A stretch of DNA of 64,000 nucleotides from NCBI GenBank assembly GCA_026874595.1, contig CM049313.1, forward strand, positions 15,685,508 to 15,749,507. Direction: 5' to 3'. Positions within the stretch are counted from its first letter, which is position 1. Each line of letters opens with the position of its first letter. The notes beneath the pieces are model-generated. The model was not told the DNA's origin. It made no database searches and saw only the letters and a list, made by a program, of their open reading frames with translations. Below are positions 26,034-37,981 of the stretch, one piece after another. Position numbers and translations under genes: made by a program. The DNA is from Sipunculus nudus. Taxonomy: Eukaryota; Annelida; Sipuncula; Golfingiida; Sipunculidae.

Positions 26034-27045
26034 GTTAGTGATGAAATCCTCCTGTTTTCTTACCCTAATTTTAGCCGCACATAAAAATAGAATGAGAACT
26101 GTATACGGCATGACACCTTGCCGTCAGCCGTGAATGAAGGCCCATTCAACGCTGGATATAAACACTGAACAAAACTACATCCTGGCCGAGTTAATTAAGG
26201 TGTTCAAGCTTACCTGTAGTTCTGGTAATTGGCCAGCGTCCTGCGGGTCAGTAGAACCCAGTGATAATAATCCAGCACTATTACGGCTCCGCTAGAAACT
26301 CCGTGCTTAGAGCGTATGTCGATATTTCTCGGGATGCCGCCATAATCAAACAGCCGAACGAGGCCCCACGTGTTGGGGAATACCCGGGGATTCCCATTAT
26401 TTATATATTCTCCCAACAGACGCACAGTTACCACTCGACGTGGCTGGAACACTCCAAGCGTCCTCACGTGGTGTAATTAAGACATGTTATATTATTGAAT
26501 GAAGCAATAGCGGGCCAGCATGGCTGTCTCCAACGAAAAATACAAATACTAGTACGTGATTTTTATTTAATAATGATGTATATGATTAAAAATGAAGAAT
26601 TTCCTGTAAAGTAACAGTGAATTAATTAAATTGAAAACAAGCGAGTGTAGCATCTCCCGGAAACAGATATTCATGTATAGACCAAAGTATCAAATTCTAT
26701 GAAATCTAATGCTCAGTTTTGTACAAATAACATGTTTTAATTTATAAAATGTTCAGTTTAATTGTATTTTTATAAGCATATACGTAACTACAGCCATTAT
26801 GACTGACGATTCCAAGTCAACTCGGCTAACTAGTAAGACAAGGCAAAAAAAAAATCCAGTCGGTGTGATTTAGTCCTATTAATTCTGCATCCCTCACCAT
26901 GGTTACGGGTTCCCGTTTATCTTTCATTTAGATCAACATCTGACTGTTATTCATTATTACAAATAAAACGCAGTTCACTGAATATTTTGTAAGAAAAAAT
27001 TATATGAAAAGCCATAACTAATGAGCAATCTATTAACGCCCGCTT
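26034..27045. other. GC-richer patch then AT-rich DNA, no gene recognised
   Basis: Two overlapping opposite-strand open frames occupy 26210-26476 (85 and 71 codons). They are mutual shadows over a CpG-richer patch and neither shows a known motif. From about 26490 on the sequence is AT-rich without features. Confidence 0.3.
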
Positions 27046-27107
27046 CCTCTGTTTTTTTTGTTTTTTTTTTGTTTTTTTTTTGTTTTTTTTTTTTGTTTTT
27101 TTTTTTC
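27046..27107. repeat. T-rich low-complexity tract (T8-10 G)n
   Basis: Runs of eight to twelve T separated by single G repeat about six times. Confidence 0.9.
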
Positions 27108-27344
27108 AAGTTATGTGACGTCTTGTTAAAATTTTATTGTCTTTTCATGTACTGAACAAATCGCCTTTGCTGTGGCTATCAACGTACGGTCTACATCATG
27201 CATCGCCTGGTAAATCAGTATTGTTTGAGGTTCAGTACAGTTAATTTTGAAGCAACAGTCTCTGCATCGCTTGATTTCTTAATAGTAGTAGCTGGTGGTG
27301 TATTCCAAACTGATATTATTCGAGGATAAAGAGAATACTTGTAA

Positions 27345-27677
27345 GGCCAAAAAAAAATAAAAAGATATGGTTCTCAGGCACTTATTTTCAGAAATCAATG
27401 TGGGCGGGCGGTATTTTATTTTTTACCTTTTTTGCATGTTTCGATAAACATGTCATATGATCAGGTATAAAAGCATGAAAATAACAGTTTTTTCCTAAAT
27501 AGATAAAAGTACTACATAACAAAGGAAATCGTATCAAAATTGTATTATTTTATCTTCTTGAAAGATGAAAATCAATTAAAACTGTTTGATGCGGGGGGGG
27601 GGGGGTTAAAATTGACGCGGGCGGTGCCTGAGAACCATACCTTTTATTTTATTTTATTTATTTTTTTTTTTTTGGCC
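27345..27677. mobile_element. GGCC-ended MITE, copy 1
   Basis: The ends are GGCCAAAAAAAAATAAAA and its inverted counterpart, and inside them GGTATGGTTCTCAGGCAC-type sequence is also inverted (left copy about 27367-27384, right copy about 27621-27642). The flanks are TAA (left) and TTA (right), one base apart from a perfect TWA duplication. The core holds two GC-rich words, GTGGGCGGGCGG and GACGCGGGCGG, and a run of about 13 G near 27593. Copies at 44480-44788 and at about 62545-62670 define a family. The TTA duplication of copy 2 suggests Harbinger-type insertion. Confidence 0.7.
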
Positions 27678-27680
27678 TTA

Positions 27681-28014
27681 CAGTCTCTTTTTTTTTTTTT
27701 TTTTGACGTGTTGTTGGTTTAGTTAAATTCTTTCCATCTGATTGACAACTACTAATGTTACTTGGGATGATCTGATAGGTTTCTTTATAGAGAGTTATAA
27801 TTCTAGCCTGATCCTTTTTGACTTGTAATGTCTCCCAGTTCAGCTCTCTCATCATAGTGGTAACACTGTCGGTATTTCTATAATAATTTTTCACAAATCT
27901 ATCAGCCCGTCTTTGGATTTTCTCCTGGTTATGATGTTAGATTTTCTGGTAAGGGTCCTAGACTGAACTGCAATATTCCAATAACGGATTCACAAGTGTC
28001 TAATATATTATTTA
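27681..28014. other. AT-rich spacer, nothing recognised
   Basis: A T-rich tract at 27688-27704 follows the MITE. No other structure was seen. Confidence 0.35.
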
Positions 28015-28597
28015 TTTAGTAAGATAAGATAAGATAACATTTATTAGCCTTCAGTTCCAGGAATTTGTCGTTGACTTGCAATCATAACATAAAAATTAAT
28101 AAGTAAATAGATAAATACATAAAAATAATACATAAAAATACATAAAAATCACACATAACATATTGACTATGCATGTAAAATCAAGCATGTAAAAATGATA
28201 AAACATATAATTCTGCAGGTAAAACACAATTCAAAACATTAAATATCTAATAGGGTTGTGAGTTAAAAAGTTTAATACTGTATGGTACGAGAGATTTTTT
28301 AAAACGAGTTGTTTTGCAGAATATTGTATCTAGGCGTTTACCTGAAGGTAAAAAGCGGAACTCTGAATATAGGAGGTGTGTTGTGTCATTCATGACCTTT
28401 GATATGAAGGCCATTGTTTTGGTTTCACAGATTTCCTGGTGTGTGACAAGAGAAGTAGACCACAGGTTTCTTCTTAGTACTCTTAGTACTCCTAGCATAC
28501 TATCTGATTTGTTAACAAATTTATTTATGTGTAAAGACCATGATAAGTAGCTGGACAACTCAACACCAAGGTAAGGATGATGACTCACAACTTGCAA
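28015..28597 (-). mobile_element. LINE (non-LTR retrotransposon) 3' fragment, dead
   Basis: The minus-strand frame 28597-28247 encodes 116 residues that open with a YLGVELSSYLSWSLHI segment. This matches the region after the palm of Jockey/CR1-like reverse transcriptases, where YLGV..s..LsW..HI is the usual pattern, followed by a leucine and arginine-rich stretch. The C-terminal part, around RFKKSLVPYSIKLFNS, corresponds to the usual end of such proteins. Between these, roughly 80-100 residues expected in a complete element are missing, so there is an internal deletion. The 3' end on the minus strand is an A/T-rich untranslated region ending in tandem ATCTT repeats at 28018-28038, a typical LINE tail. 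The 5' part is absent. Clade assignment is uncertain. Confidence 0.65.
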
Positions 28598-28926
28598 CGG
28601 CGATTTTTTTCATATGGTAATGGTACGGATTAAATTTCTTCTGTTAACGTTTGTAAATGTTTCATCGTTGTATACTTTTCTCTATAACTGTCTGGCTGAT
28701 AAAGTCGGTAAACCGGGCTTTTTACCATGGTTGGGAGATATTTTAACTGAGATGTGGAATGTTGGCATCATTTTTTATCCTAATAGTTAAAAGAAACAGC
28801 GGGATACTGTCTCAATAAGGCAAGTGTAAATATTTTTTTACATTTATTTTGTGGCGCTGTGCTGGTGGCAAGAAATTCATACCCTAGCATGTTTACCTTG
28901 AAGACCTGGTCAGTGATGACGTTTAC
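28598..28926. other. Spacer between LINE fragment and solo LTR
   Basis: No coding or repeat structure was recognised. It may hold decayed LINE sequence upstream of the fragment. Confidence 0.3.
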
Positions 28927-29087
28927 ATTGTGTTACGGAACCTAATATCAAAAGATCACGTATGCGTGACGAACATAAATTTTGTAATGAAGATAAAACA
29001 AATCAGATTCTGTAACACAAGGCAGCGTGAAATGTCTAGGGGAATGAATAAAGAAGTCAGTGATTTTTTGTTAATAAATAACCATAA

Positions 29088-29093
29088 TTTATT
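29088..29093 (-). terminator. Polyadenylation signal AATAAA of the solo LTR
   Basis: On the minus strand AATAAATTATGG lies about 155 bases before the LTR's 3' end, consistent with the R/U5 boundary. It is inferred from position only. Confidence 0.4.
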
Positions 29094-29489
29094 CTTAAAA
29101 CAACCTTAACATTACAATACACTAAATCAATACAATCACACCGTATAACAGTACAACAGTAAATCAATACAAGTATATAAATAAAGTGTACAGTACCTGG
29201 ATACCACCACTGTCACAGCGATTACAAGTACTTTATAACGTACAACCCAAATGAACAGTTCACATAAATCTTCTCAGAGAATAACAGTCCAGTTCATTCA
29301 CAAAATCTATCCGCTGAAATCCCAAATTAAGTTCTTGTTATAATCCCGAAAGCAAACTGAAGACTATATAAGATCCGTCACAAATTTAGAAGAACAGCTG
29401 TAACTGCCGCAGTTATAGAAAAAGGTCCACTCTTCTGTGTCCGCTGAAATATTCTCTCACCTCTCTTCTCGGCTCTAAAACACAGCCCC

Positions 29490-29497
29490 TATTTATA
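29490..29497 (-). promoter_or_regulatory. TATA box of the solo LTR
   Basis: On the minus strand the word is TATAAATA within CTATAAATAGGGG. About 25-30 bases downstream lies GAGCCGAGAAGAGAGG, a plausible start region. It is followed about 400 nt later by AATAAA (29088-29093). Confidence 0.55.
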
Positions 29498-29918
29498 GAT
29501 TCTCATTTCAAGCCGAGAACTTTCCATTTCAAGAACAATCTCAAGAACAATACATAATACACAGTACACACGCGTTACAGGAAACATCTAGAACAAGAAT
29601 GCTGTGTTTCTACATGTGAGGGTTACACGTGAGCCGGCCCGGCTCGGCCAGGCGATGCTGTCATGGCAACGAGATATGCGTGCTACATGAACCAAATGTC
29701 AACAACACATGGAATATCCCTGCACACAAACTGTAACAATTGCGAACCGAATTGAGACGCGAGGGCAATAAGGTTTTCGATGATATTTGACTGGATTTTA
29801 TCGTCGAACGTATAAAGATTAGGTTGATGTGAGGAACACATGAAAGATTAAATAAATGTACGTTGCAAGGAAACTGTTCCTGAAGTAGAAAACAGAAATA
29901 TGCATACCTCGTAAGTAG

Positions 29919-30095
29919 CAGAAGCGGACCTAACGGGACTCCACGCTGAGGGTCCGTATCCCATTTTTAGCCGCCGTAACCTTTTTTTCTTCGTATCAGA
30001 CAAAAATTTTGAGGCCTGAACCCCCACCACCACTCCACCCCACCCCATCCCTGTTCCTGAAAGTGGGACCTTGAATTACCCTCCTGGGTTGAATC
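29919..30095. mobile_element. Decayed hAT-like MITE, second copy
   Basis: The left end CAGAAGCGGACCTAAC matches the terminus of the elements at 17154-17342 and 36189-36379. The interior shares CAGCCGCCGTAACCTTTTTT-like and GAGGCCTGAACCCC-like text with the third copy. The right end near GAATCCCCGTTTCA is degenerate, so the boundary is approximate. Confidence 0.4.
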
Positions 30096-30259
30096 CCCGT
30101 TTCATAAAAAGAGAAACATGTGTTTTTTTTCCTTTACTCACCACGCACGTGGGTGAGAGCCTGGATCAAATGTAAGGCCAGAGATGCTCAGATCCCTCAC
30201 TGAAAGCAAGCGCTATTCATATGAAAAATAGTCCTTAATCGTGCGTTTTAGGTTGCGTA

Positions 30260-30281
30260 ACCGCGATGCGCGCATCGCGGT
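30260..30281. repeat. 22-bp perfect palindrome, CpG-dense
   Basis: ACCGCGATGCG is followed directly by its exact reverse complement CGCATCGCGGT. It contains six CpG dinucleotides in an AT-rich neighbourhood. Confidence 0.85.
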
Positions 30282-30651
30282 CATTGCCGAAGGCAGTTCG
30301 GCTGTGCTCGGTCTAACCTCCGTGCAAGTGAAAAAAACCGGAAAAAATCACTCAAAATTATTTGTACACAAAAATTGTTTATTCTCATGTCACCTATGTC
30401 GTTTCGGGGATAATAACCTTTAATATGAGGTATGGCACAGTGTCATACGCAATGCGGTTTAATTAGAACATTGAAGACATAAATGGAGCGAATTCCTTTT
30501 ATAAGTATTAGATGAGAAGGCAGCCCATTCATTCTATCATATGAATAGAAGAGGGCGCCATTTTCTGTCATTCTACATCCACTTAGGTATGTACATGTTG
30601 ATCAGGAGTATTTTTTAACAATGTATCCTGATTATAGATTTGTTCTAAAGC

Positions 30652-30895
30652 ACTAGCGACATCTGTTAGCGAAGACTGACATTACACGTTCGGGTTCATT
30701 ATATCGAAAAGAAGATCGAGGCTAGTATTTACACATGTTCATATAGATAATATATACAGGTCTAAAAGGGCACATTTCCTGTCAAACTTAAACAACGAAA
30801 ACCAGCCGAGGAGTAGGACTTTCCCCATACGCTAGCGACACCTGTTGCCGACGAATGACACTAATTGTTCGGGTCCTCTATATCGACAAAGATCT
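30652..30895. repeat. Diverged direct repeat, about 65 bp, 180 bp apart
   Basis: The segment with CTAGCGACATCTGTTAGCGA, then GTTCGGGTTCATTATATCGA, at about 30653-30718 recurs as CTAGCGACACCTGTTGCCGA, then GTTCGGGTCCTCTATATCGA, at about 30832-30895. Confidence 0.6.
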
Positions 30896-31004
30896 TATTT
30901 GTTCTATATGAAATGATAAAAGCACAGATTTACTTTTTCCCTCTAGGCGAGGTCCTTAGGTGTTTCTTATGAATCAGACAAAACAAAGTTTAGCGGATAC
31001 TATG

Positions 31005-32800
31005 TTTTTGACCGGGTACCGCCGCCGCGTTCGTTTCCGGAGAACTCTTCTGAGACCACTGGACCGATTTTTCCGAAACTTGACCCCATTTTTGGGTCAC
31101 ATGTGAACTAGTGCCTAACCATTTTGCATTGACCTCTAACCCTTCCTCTCTGCAGTGCGTCTATCTGTGGGTCTGTTTTCACACATTAACCCTTCGGACT
31201 CGATTGACCAATCGGGCTGAAATTTTGCACGAGTGTAGCTCTTGGATGGCTTTATATCATACAAAACCTGGTGGCGCCAGCTGCAACCATTATTGCACAG
31301 CGTCCATCTGTTCGTCTGCCTTGGATTAAAATCACTCATATCTCTGTAGTGGTTGGACTTATCCACCTGAAATGTTGCATGTGTATACATCCTGGATAGC
31401 TTTCTTGATTTTGTGACAGCTGGCACTACCTACATTTAAGTCCACGCTGCAGACATCCCTGCTTGTATGGTTTTACGTATCCTTCTGAAATTTTGCATGT
31501 GTATAGAACTCACATGGTTCTTTATCATACGCAAAACTAATGAAGCCACCTGCAACCATTTTTGCACAGCGTCCGTCTGTTTATCTGCCGTGGGATAAAA
31601 ACACTTATATCTCAGTAGTGGTTTGACTTATCTGCTTAGTTTTGCATGTGTATATGTCAGAGACGAGATTAAAAGCCAGGCGGATTTTAAATTCACCTAG
31701 ACGAGATTGCGATTGTGATCTCGCCTAGGCGAGACTGCAATTGTGATCTCGCCTAGACGGATTTAAAACTCGCCTAGACGAGATCACAATCGCAATCTAA
31801 CCTAGGCGAGATTGAAATCCATCATGAAGCAGGCCAGGATTTTAATCACGCTTAGGCGAGTTTAAAATCTGTCTGGTATCATCCAGGCGATTTTAAAATC
31901 TGCCTGATATCACTTAGGCGAGAATAAAACCTGCCTAGGCGAGATTGAAATAGTGATCTGATCTATATTCCTGATATATTATGCATTGTAACTGACATAT
32001 GAAAGATGTTTTCAGTCAGATTTTCAATATTTTAACACTGAATGGTTATGTATAGGCGAGATTGCAATTGTGATCTCGGCGAGTGTTAAATTCGTCTAGG
32101 CGAGATCACAATTGCAATCTCGCCTAGGCGAGATCACAATCGCAATCTCGTCTAGGCGAATTTAAAATCCGCCTGGATTTCAATCTCGCCTCTGACATAT
32201 ACATCTTGGATAGCTTTCTCAATTTCATGTCAGGTGACGCTACCTTCATTTACGTTTACGCTGCAGAGATCCATGCTAATAGCACAGGACTGGTCAGGCG
32301 TATCGACCTGAAATTTTGCATGTGTATAGATCTTACATAGTTCTTTATCATACGCAAAACTGGTGGCGCCACCTGCAGCCATTTTTGCACAGCATCCTTC
32401 TGTTTGTCTGCCGTGGGATAAAATGACTCATATATCGGCAGTGGGTTGACTTATCTGCTTAAATTTTGCATATGCATATAGCTTGGATAGCTTTCTCGAA
32501 TTTGTATCAGGTGGCTCCACCTACATTTACGTTTACGCTGCAGACATCCATGCTAATATCCGAGGACTGGTTTGACGTATCGGCCTGACTTACAACCGTT
32601 TTTGCATGGTGTCCATATGTTCATTTGCCTATAGGGTAAAAATCACTCATATCTCAGCAGGGGTTTGACTTATCCACCTGAAATTTTGCATATGTATTCA
32701 TCTTGGATATCTTTGTCTTTCAAATAACAGGTGGCGCCACCTACAATCATGTTAACGTGGCAGACATCCATGCTAATATGCATCTCACTCTTTTTCCCCT
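31005..32800. repeat. Dimeric tandem array, about 300 bp per dimer, interrupted
   Basis: It starts near GACCGGGTACCGCCGCCG and then repeats two alternating half-units. One contains CTGAAATTTTGCATGTGTAT, GATAGCTTTCTYRATTT and GCTACCTACATTTA. The other contains ATCATACGCAAAACTGGTGG and CAACCATTTTTGCACAGCGT. The TTTTGCA landmark is near 31224, 31373, 31490, 31638, 32316, 32463 and 32684. The array is split by a separate element at 31655-32197, and without it the spacing is regular at about 120-150 bp. No coding potential is seen; several open frames of 70-100 codons are repeat-derived. Confidence 0.7.
31655..32197. mobile_element. 543-bp element with very long inverted repeats built from GGCGAGAT words
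   Basis: The left end TGTCAGAGACGAGATTAAAA and the reverse complement of the right end TGTCAGAGGCGAGATTGAAA start inverted repeats of about 70 bp or more with few differences. TATA lies on both sides (31651-31654 and 32198-32201). Other array units show GTGTATACATC where this element sits, so the empty site is known. The target duplication is either TATA or TA with a longer terminal repeat. Both arms are made of alternating CTAGGCGAGATTGCAATTGT words that are themselves palindromic. No transposase is present. The class is uncertain; a Tc1/mariner-type TA target is possible. Confidence 0.75.
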
Positions 32801-32959
32801 TGCCACTCAATCCATGCCTCAATTCACCCGTCCCACTCTTGATTTCGGCGGATACACGTAGTCGCTTGTCGACTACCCGTATCCTAATTTCAGTTAACAA
32901 ATTTCTCACTGATAGCTTTTTAGAACCCGAATCCCGCGGACGACCGTTACACTCAACAC

Positions 32960-33405
32960 TGAACGGAGGACTTTGACTCGAGGGTACTGGAATCGGACTT
33001 GTACTCGGAGGTATTGACTCGAAAAATCAGACCGATTCCGTCTGCAGTCCAGTAAAAAATAATCTGTCGCATATTATTAAGACTTATGTACATGTGTGAA
33101 ATACTAACAGAATATTAAAAAGTAATAACACTTTGCTCAGCATCGGGAGGTTTAATGTGAATTAACATTTCGGTATAGTAAAAACATGTGTGAACTGAAA
33201 CTTAAAGTTTACATGGTAATCTGAAATTTCCATTTTATATTGTTTTTTTTAAGGTTTGTTGTATTGGACTCGGATTCGGACTTGGACTCGGGTTCCAAAT
33301 GACTCGGACCCGAAAAATGGACTTGGACTCGAGTTGCCTGGACTTGGAGTTGCACTTGGGGTCGGATGGTGTGGACTCGGATACAGCACGGACGATTTAC
33401 ATTCC
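32960..33405. repeat. Low-complexity GGACTCG-type repeat
   Basis: The hexamer-like word GGACTCGG and variants (GGACTTGG, GACTCGAG) recur irregularly at about 32960-33030 and densely at 33266-33385. The intervening 33060-33250 is unique AT-rich DNA. Confidence 0.6.
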
Positions 33406-33419
33406 TTAAGGCCTCAACT

Positions 33420-34229
<810 letters not shown>

Positions 34230-36188
34230 ATATATATGTTTGTGTGTGTAGAGAAATATATTATTTGTACAAAACCCTCCCCCCCCCCCTCCCCCGCTTA
34301 TGTAGAAGGTCACAATTCTTTCCCCGGTCAGAAACTGAGTTACTGACAACCGCTTATTCAGCTGGTAACAATGAGCCGTCAGTTGTAGACCCTACAGGTG
34401 TTCATTTGAAGGGGGATTAAATATTCATCAGATGTTCCCCGCAGCGCCCACACCCATTTTCTCCCGAAAAAGAGGACCGGTTTTATCAGACTCATGCAAT
34501 ATGGATGTTAATGAATGTCTGTTGATAACGTGACCCGGCGTGAAATACCCTTGACGCTGACGATGACATCTTGAGCGAGATGAAGACAACAACGAACACA
34601 GGATTACCACTCTTTCCGTAGAAGTGTTTACTAAGCAATCCCTTTCAAAATTGTTCCTCCCGTAAATGCAGACGACCGATCACTTCCGTAATCCTGAGAC
34701 ACCGCGATGGCTTGGCTTCACTTCAAACAGATGCGCAAACTGAGAACCTATTTATCCCAATGTTAACGTAATGTCGATTCCGTAATCTTGAGACTTTTGT
34801 CATTAAAGCTTAAAGCGCTTTACCATCAATTGTTGAGCATGACATTTCGATAAGCACGCCCAATATTCAAAATACTTTCTATTTCTTTGCTGAAATTGAT
34901 AGAAAAAAGGGATCACATTATAGTTTTTCTTGAATCTGATAACGTGTTGCCAGTTAACAAAGTGTCATATTTCCCGATACAACAGCAAAACTATATTCCT
35001 TTATTTTTTTTTTCTTCTCATGTTTCGGCATCTAGACCTATTGCCAACTTTGAACAAGAATCATGGAAGCAATGCACGCCAACAAGGCTTTCAGAAGAAA
35101 CAGAAAGTAGTTTTTCTGCAGAAATGGTATATAGAGAGCCCGAACCAATTTTCTGAAGGGAAAGAAAAATAAAACGTATATTCCTTGTATAGGTATCCTT
35201 TGATGAATGTAAATCAAATTAAATGACTTAGAAATGAGTCTTAGTCACTGCCGGATTTAGGCAAATGAGGGTTCTGGCCTCCAAGACCATGAAGCATCTA
35301 AGCAATGAAAGAAGTACATTTCTAAAATATTATCACTGATATAAAAGACTTTTTATAATTATTCCATTGAATACTTTAACAAAGAATATGGTTTTCAGGG
35401 GTCGTAATAGCGCCTTTCCGCCTGTCTCAGACAGGCAAACTTGTGCACGGAAAGACATATTTCATTTTGTACCAATCTGCTGGAAAGGTGAAAACCTAGC
35501 TGTTTCCCACATTAGCAGCGGATAAAAAGTAACTAACATGACACAGGAAAATATTTTACAGGTGGTCTTCCACCCACACCGTATTTTTCCTATATTTTCT
35601 TATATTTTTTGGCATTTAAGCCCTCATCTCCTTTATTTTCCTGCATGAGTTTTTTTTCACTGCATAATCGTGTTTCTGATATAACAGTGTTACTGTTGAA
35701 AACATTCAGTTCTTTTTGCATGCAAGTCTGCATATGGAATGGCATGTAACATTGCAGAATAAGGTTTACACTGAGCGAAGTGTGACTGTAAGTTTGATAT
35801 GACGGTAGGATGCATCTTTAGCGGAGAGGCACTTTTTTCCGCGGAAAAGCAAACCTGTATCAAATCTTTTCCGTTGGAAAGGTGAAAATTTAAAGTATTA
35901 AAATCCCTGGTTTTAATAATGACGTTCACACAGAATATTCATATGTTTGGCCATGTTCCAGACGCTCCAAAGTCATTAGTATATGTTTTTCAGGTTTCTT
36001 TTTTTATCGCTGCAAAATCAGTTGTGTTATAAAATTCCGTATCACGGATGTTTAAATATTAGCCTTATTTAAGCAGGAAGTCGAAGACCAACAGACTGGA
36101 ATTAAGGCACTGAGCTGCAGTCCCCTCATTCCATATATGTAAATGCGACACATATGGCAAATAATCTTTGAATAGATTCAATCGCGGT
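34230..36188. other. Interval without recognisable gene
   Basis: A C-rich tract lies at 34278-34296. Short open frames occur at 34887-35172 and at 35690-35929 (minus) but show no motif. The word CACTGCCGGATTTAGGC at 35246 resembles the end of another dispersed repeat, though no partner end was found. GCCTGTCTCAGACAGGC near 35420 is a small palindrome. Confidence 0.35.
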
Positions 36189-36379
36189 CAGAAGCGGATC
36201 CCTGTGGTCCGGAACCATCCCCCCCCCCCTTCAGCCGCCGCAACCTTTGTTAAGGGTTTTAGACCATTTTTTGCGGCCTGGATCCCCTTTTTTCGGACCT
36301 GGGACCTTTTTTAGGCTTTGAGTTGGATACCCCCCTTTTTTCCTTAAACCCCCCAACCTAACCCCCAATCCGTTTTTCG
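36189..36379. mobile_element. hAT-like MITE, third copy
   Basis: It starts CAGAAGCGGATCCCTG, matching the other two copies, and contains TTCAGCCGCCGCAACCTTTG and TTTTTGCGGCCTGGATCCCC as in the copy at 29919. The right end CAATCCGTTTTTCG is a decayed inverse of the left. The octamer duplication could not be confirmed. Confidence 0.45.
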
Positions 36380-36576
36380 CAAGGGGAATTGTCCATGTTT
36401 ATTCATCCCCCATTGTTATTTAAAGAATAAAATTTATATTTTAAAAAAGAAATAAATTGATAATTAGAATTATAGAATTTGGTTCCATTACTGAGATTAC
36501 TGCATGTGAAATATTATATATTTAAACCTGGTTCAGATTTAGCCCATACTGGAAAAATAATACCTTATTTTTTAAT

Positions 36577-36582
<6 letters not shown>

Positions 36583-36625
<43 letters not shown>
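36583..36625. repeat. (TA)n microsatellite
   Basis: Uninterrupted TA dinucleotides. Confidence 0.95.
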
Positions 36626-36629
<4 letters not shown>

Positions 36630-37037
36630 CTGGGTGAAGGTGGGTGTGTGTGTTTATACAAAAGTTGTCCCAACTTTGATTACCCTCCTACGCTAGGAAT
36701 GCTTACCTTAATTTGTTTAAAATATCAGGAATTCCTATAGACATACCTGCATCAAGTCTTCTAGGAATTGATTTTTTTTCTTTCTTTTTTTTTAGATTTA
36801 AATAGTCGTGATCTCGATAAGCGAGAAGTCGTCGTCAAACGTACCATGGAAGTTAAACTGAGAAGGACTAATCACCAGGAGCGTGGCCCGTTATAAAAGG
36901 GTGCCACGTCGATTCAGATGTCCGTGAATTTGATGTCGCTTCTTTCACCAGCATGCCGCTCCTTTTACCAGCCTTTGTGCTCAAGGTTTCCGTCCTTAAT
37001 CTCGACATCTAGAAGCAAGGCAGTTGTACTCCCGTGT
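36626..37037. other. Spacer, nothing recognised
   Basis: No coding or repeat structure is supported. Confidence 0.3.
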
Positions 37038-37040
37038 TAA

Positions 37041-37523
37041 GGGCAAACAACACCGGCTATAGGGCGGCACGCGGGCGGCAAAGCGTACTAAATCGCTTCC
37101 ATATATTTGACATATAACAAAACACACAGACGCGGGCGGCAAATATACGTAAATATAACACTTATGACAACTTTATATAGGCATATGCATGTTTATAAGT
37201 TATATAAAACTCCTTCATATGTAAATTAGGCGTACATATATATTTTTTAACATAGATACATATTTTTATACATACATTAAATCAAAGTTATTGTTTACCA
37301 AGTTTTATCATGACTATTATATGAATTTTAAGCTAAACAGGGGTATATTTTTTAGACAAACATATACAATACCTAAAAAATTCTCGATAGTCCACAGCGA
37401 TTCCACAAAAGTTGCCGCGTGCCTCCCGCGCAGGTCTGTTTTGAAAATGCCGCGGACCTGCCGCATGAATGTGTGCCGCTCGATTGCCGCCCGCGTGCCG
37501 CCCGCTCGAATGTGTTCTGCCCC
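37041..37523. mobile_element. TAA-flanked MITE with GCGGGCGGCA modules
   Basis: TAA lies at 37038-37040 and 37524-37526. The left end GGGCAAACAACAC pairs imperfectly with the reverse-complemented right end GGGGCAGAACACA. Further in, an exact 20-bp inverted pair, GGGCGGCACGCGGGCGGCAA, lies at 37062-37081 and 37484-37503. Additional GCGGGCGGCA or GCCGCGGACC words occur at about 37132, 37410 and 37450. The centre is AT-rich. A 3-bp TAA duplication points to Harbinger-type insertion. Short open frames inside are not credible. Confidence 0.65.
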
Positions 37524-37672
37524 TAAAAATTAATCCTCTCTCGGTCGCCGAGCTTCAACCTTGGTTTGGAGGATGATCCGCATGGATTTTAATGAAATAT
37601 TACACGGGTGGGGGGTAAAATGTTATGCATGTGTGCATTTTAATATCGGAGTGTTTCGTGCGGCGGGGGTCC

Positions 37673-37694
37673 GGGGGGGGGGGGGGGGGGGGGG
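37673..37694. repeat. Poly-G run of 22
   Basis: A continuous G homopolymer inside a G-rich patch (37660-37703). Such tracts can form quadruplexes and are prone to assembly length errors. Confidence 0.9.
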
Positions 37695-37879
37695 TCGCGG
37701 GAAGGACGCTTCATATTGCGACCCATACCCCCTCGTCGTAGGAAGGACGGCCTTTTAATATAAGAACAAATCGAAACAAAGCCGAGGCACGGCTGTGGAA
37801 TCAGTGTACTAGTATATATTCCAGTGGCCTATTTATATCTCAAGGTCGTCAAACTAAACAGTTATATCATATATAAACA

Positions 37880-37891
37880 CATATATATATC

Positions 37892-37979
<88 letters not shown>
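37880..37979. repeat. Compound (TA)n-(GA)n microsatellite
   Basis: TA repeats with small interruptions run to about 37936, followed without a break by GA repeats to 37979. The next base begins the direct repeat at 37980. Confidence 0.95.

Positions 37980-37981
<2 letters not shown>

Larger units (their letters stand above)
28931..29738 (-). mobile_element. Solo LTR with 4-bp target duplication
   Basis: Read on the minus strand, the sequence begins TGTTACAG and ends CCGTAACA, the canonical TG...CA form with short inverted ends (7 of 8). It is flanked by ATTG at 28927-28930 and ATTG at 29739-29742, a 4-bp duplication typical of Gypsy-type insertions. Internally it has a TATA box at 29490-29497 and a polyadenylation signal at 29088-29093, in the order expected for U3-R-U5 on that strand. 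No retrotransposon protein lies beside it. I therefore infer a solo LTR left by LTR-LTR recombination. The length is 808 bp. Confidence 0.7.

Noticed and set aside
26210-26476. Opposed open frames of 85 and 71 codons
   Set aside because: They are mutual shadows in a CpG-richer patch with no motif on either strand.
29011-29738. LTR boundary at TGTAACACAAGG (29011) instead of 28931
   Set aside because: That choice gives TG...CA ends but no target duplication, whereas 28931-29738 gives better-matched inverted ends and ATTG on both sides.
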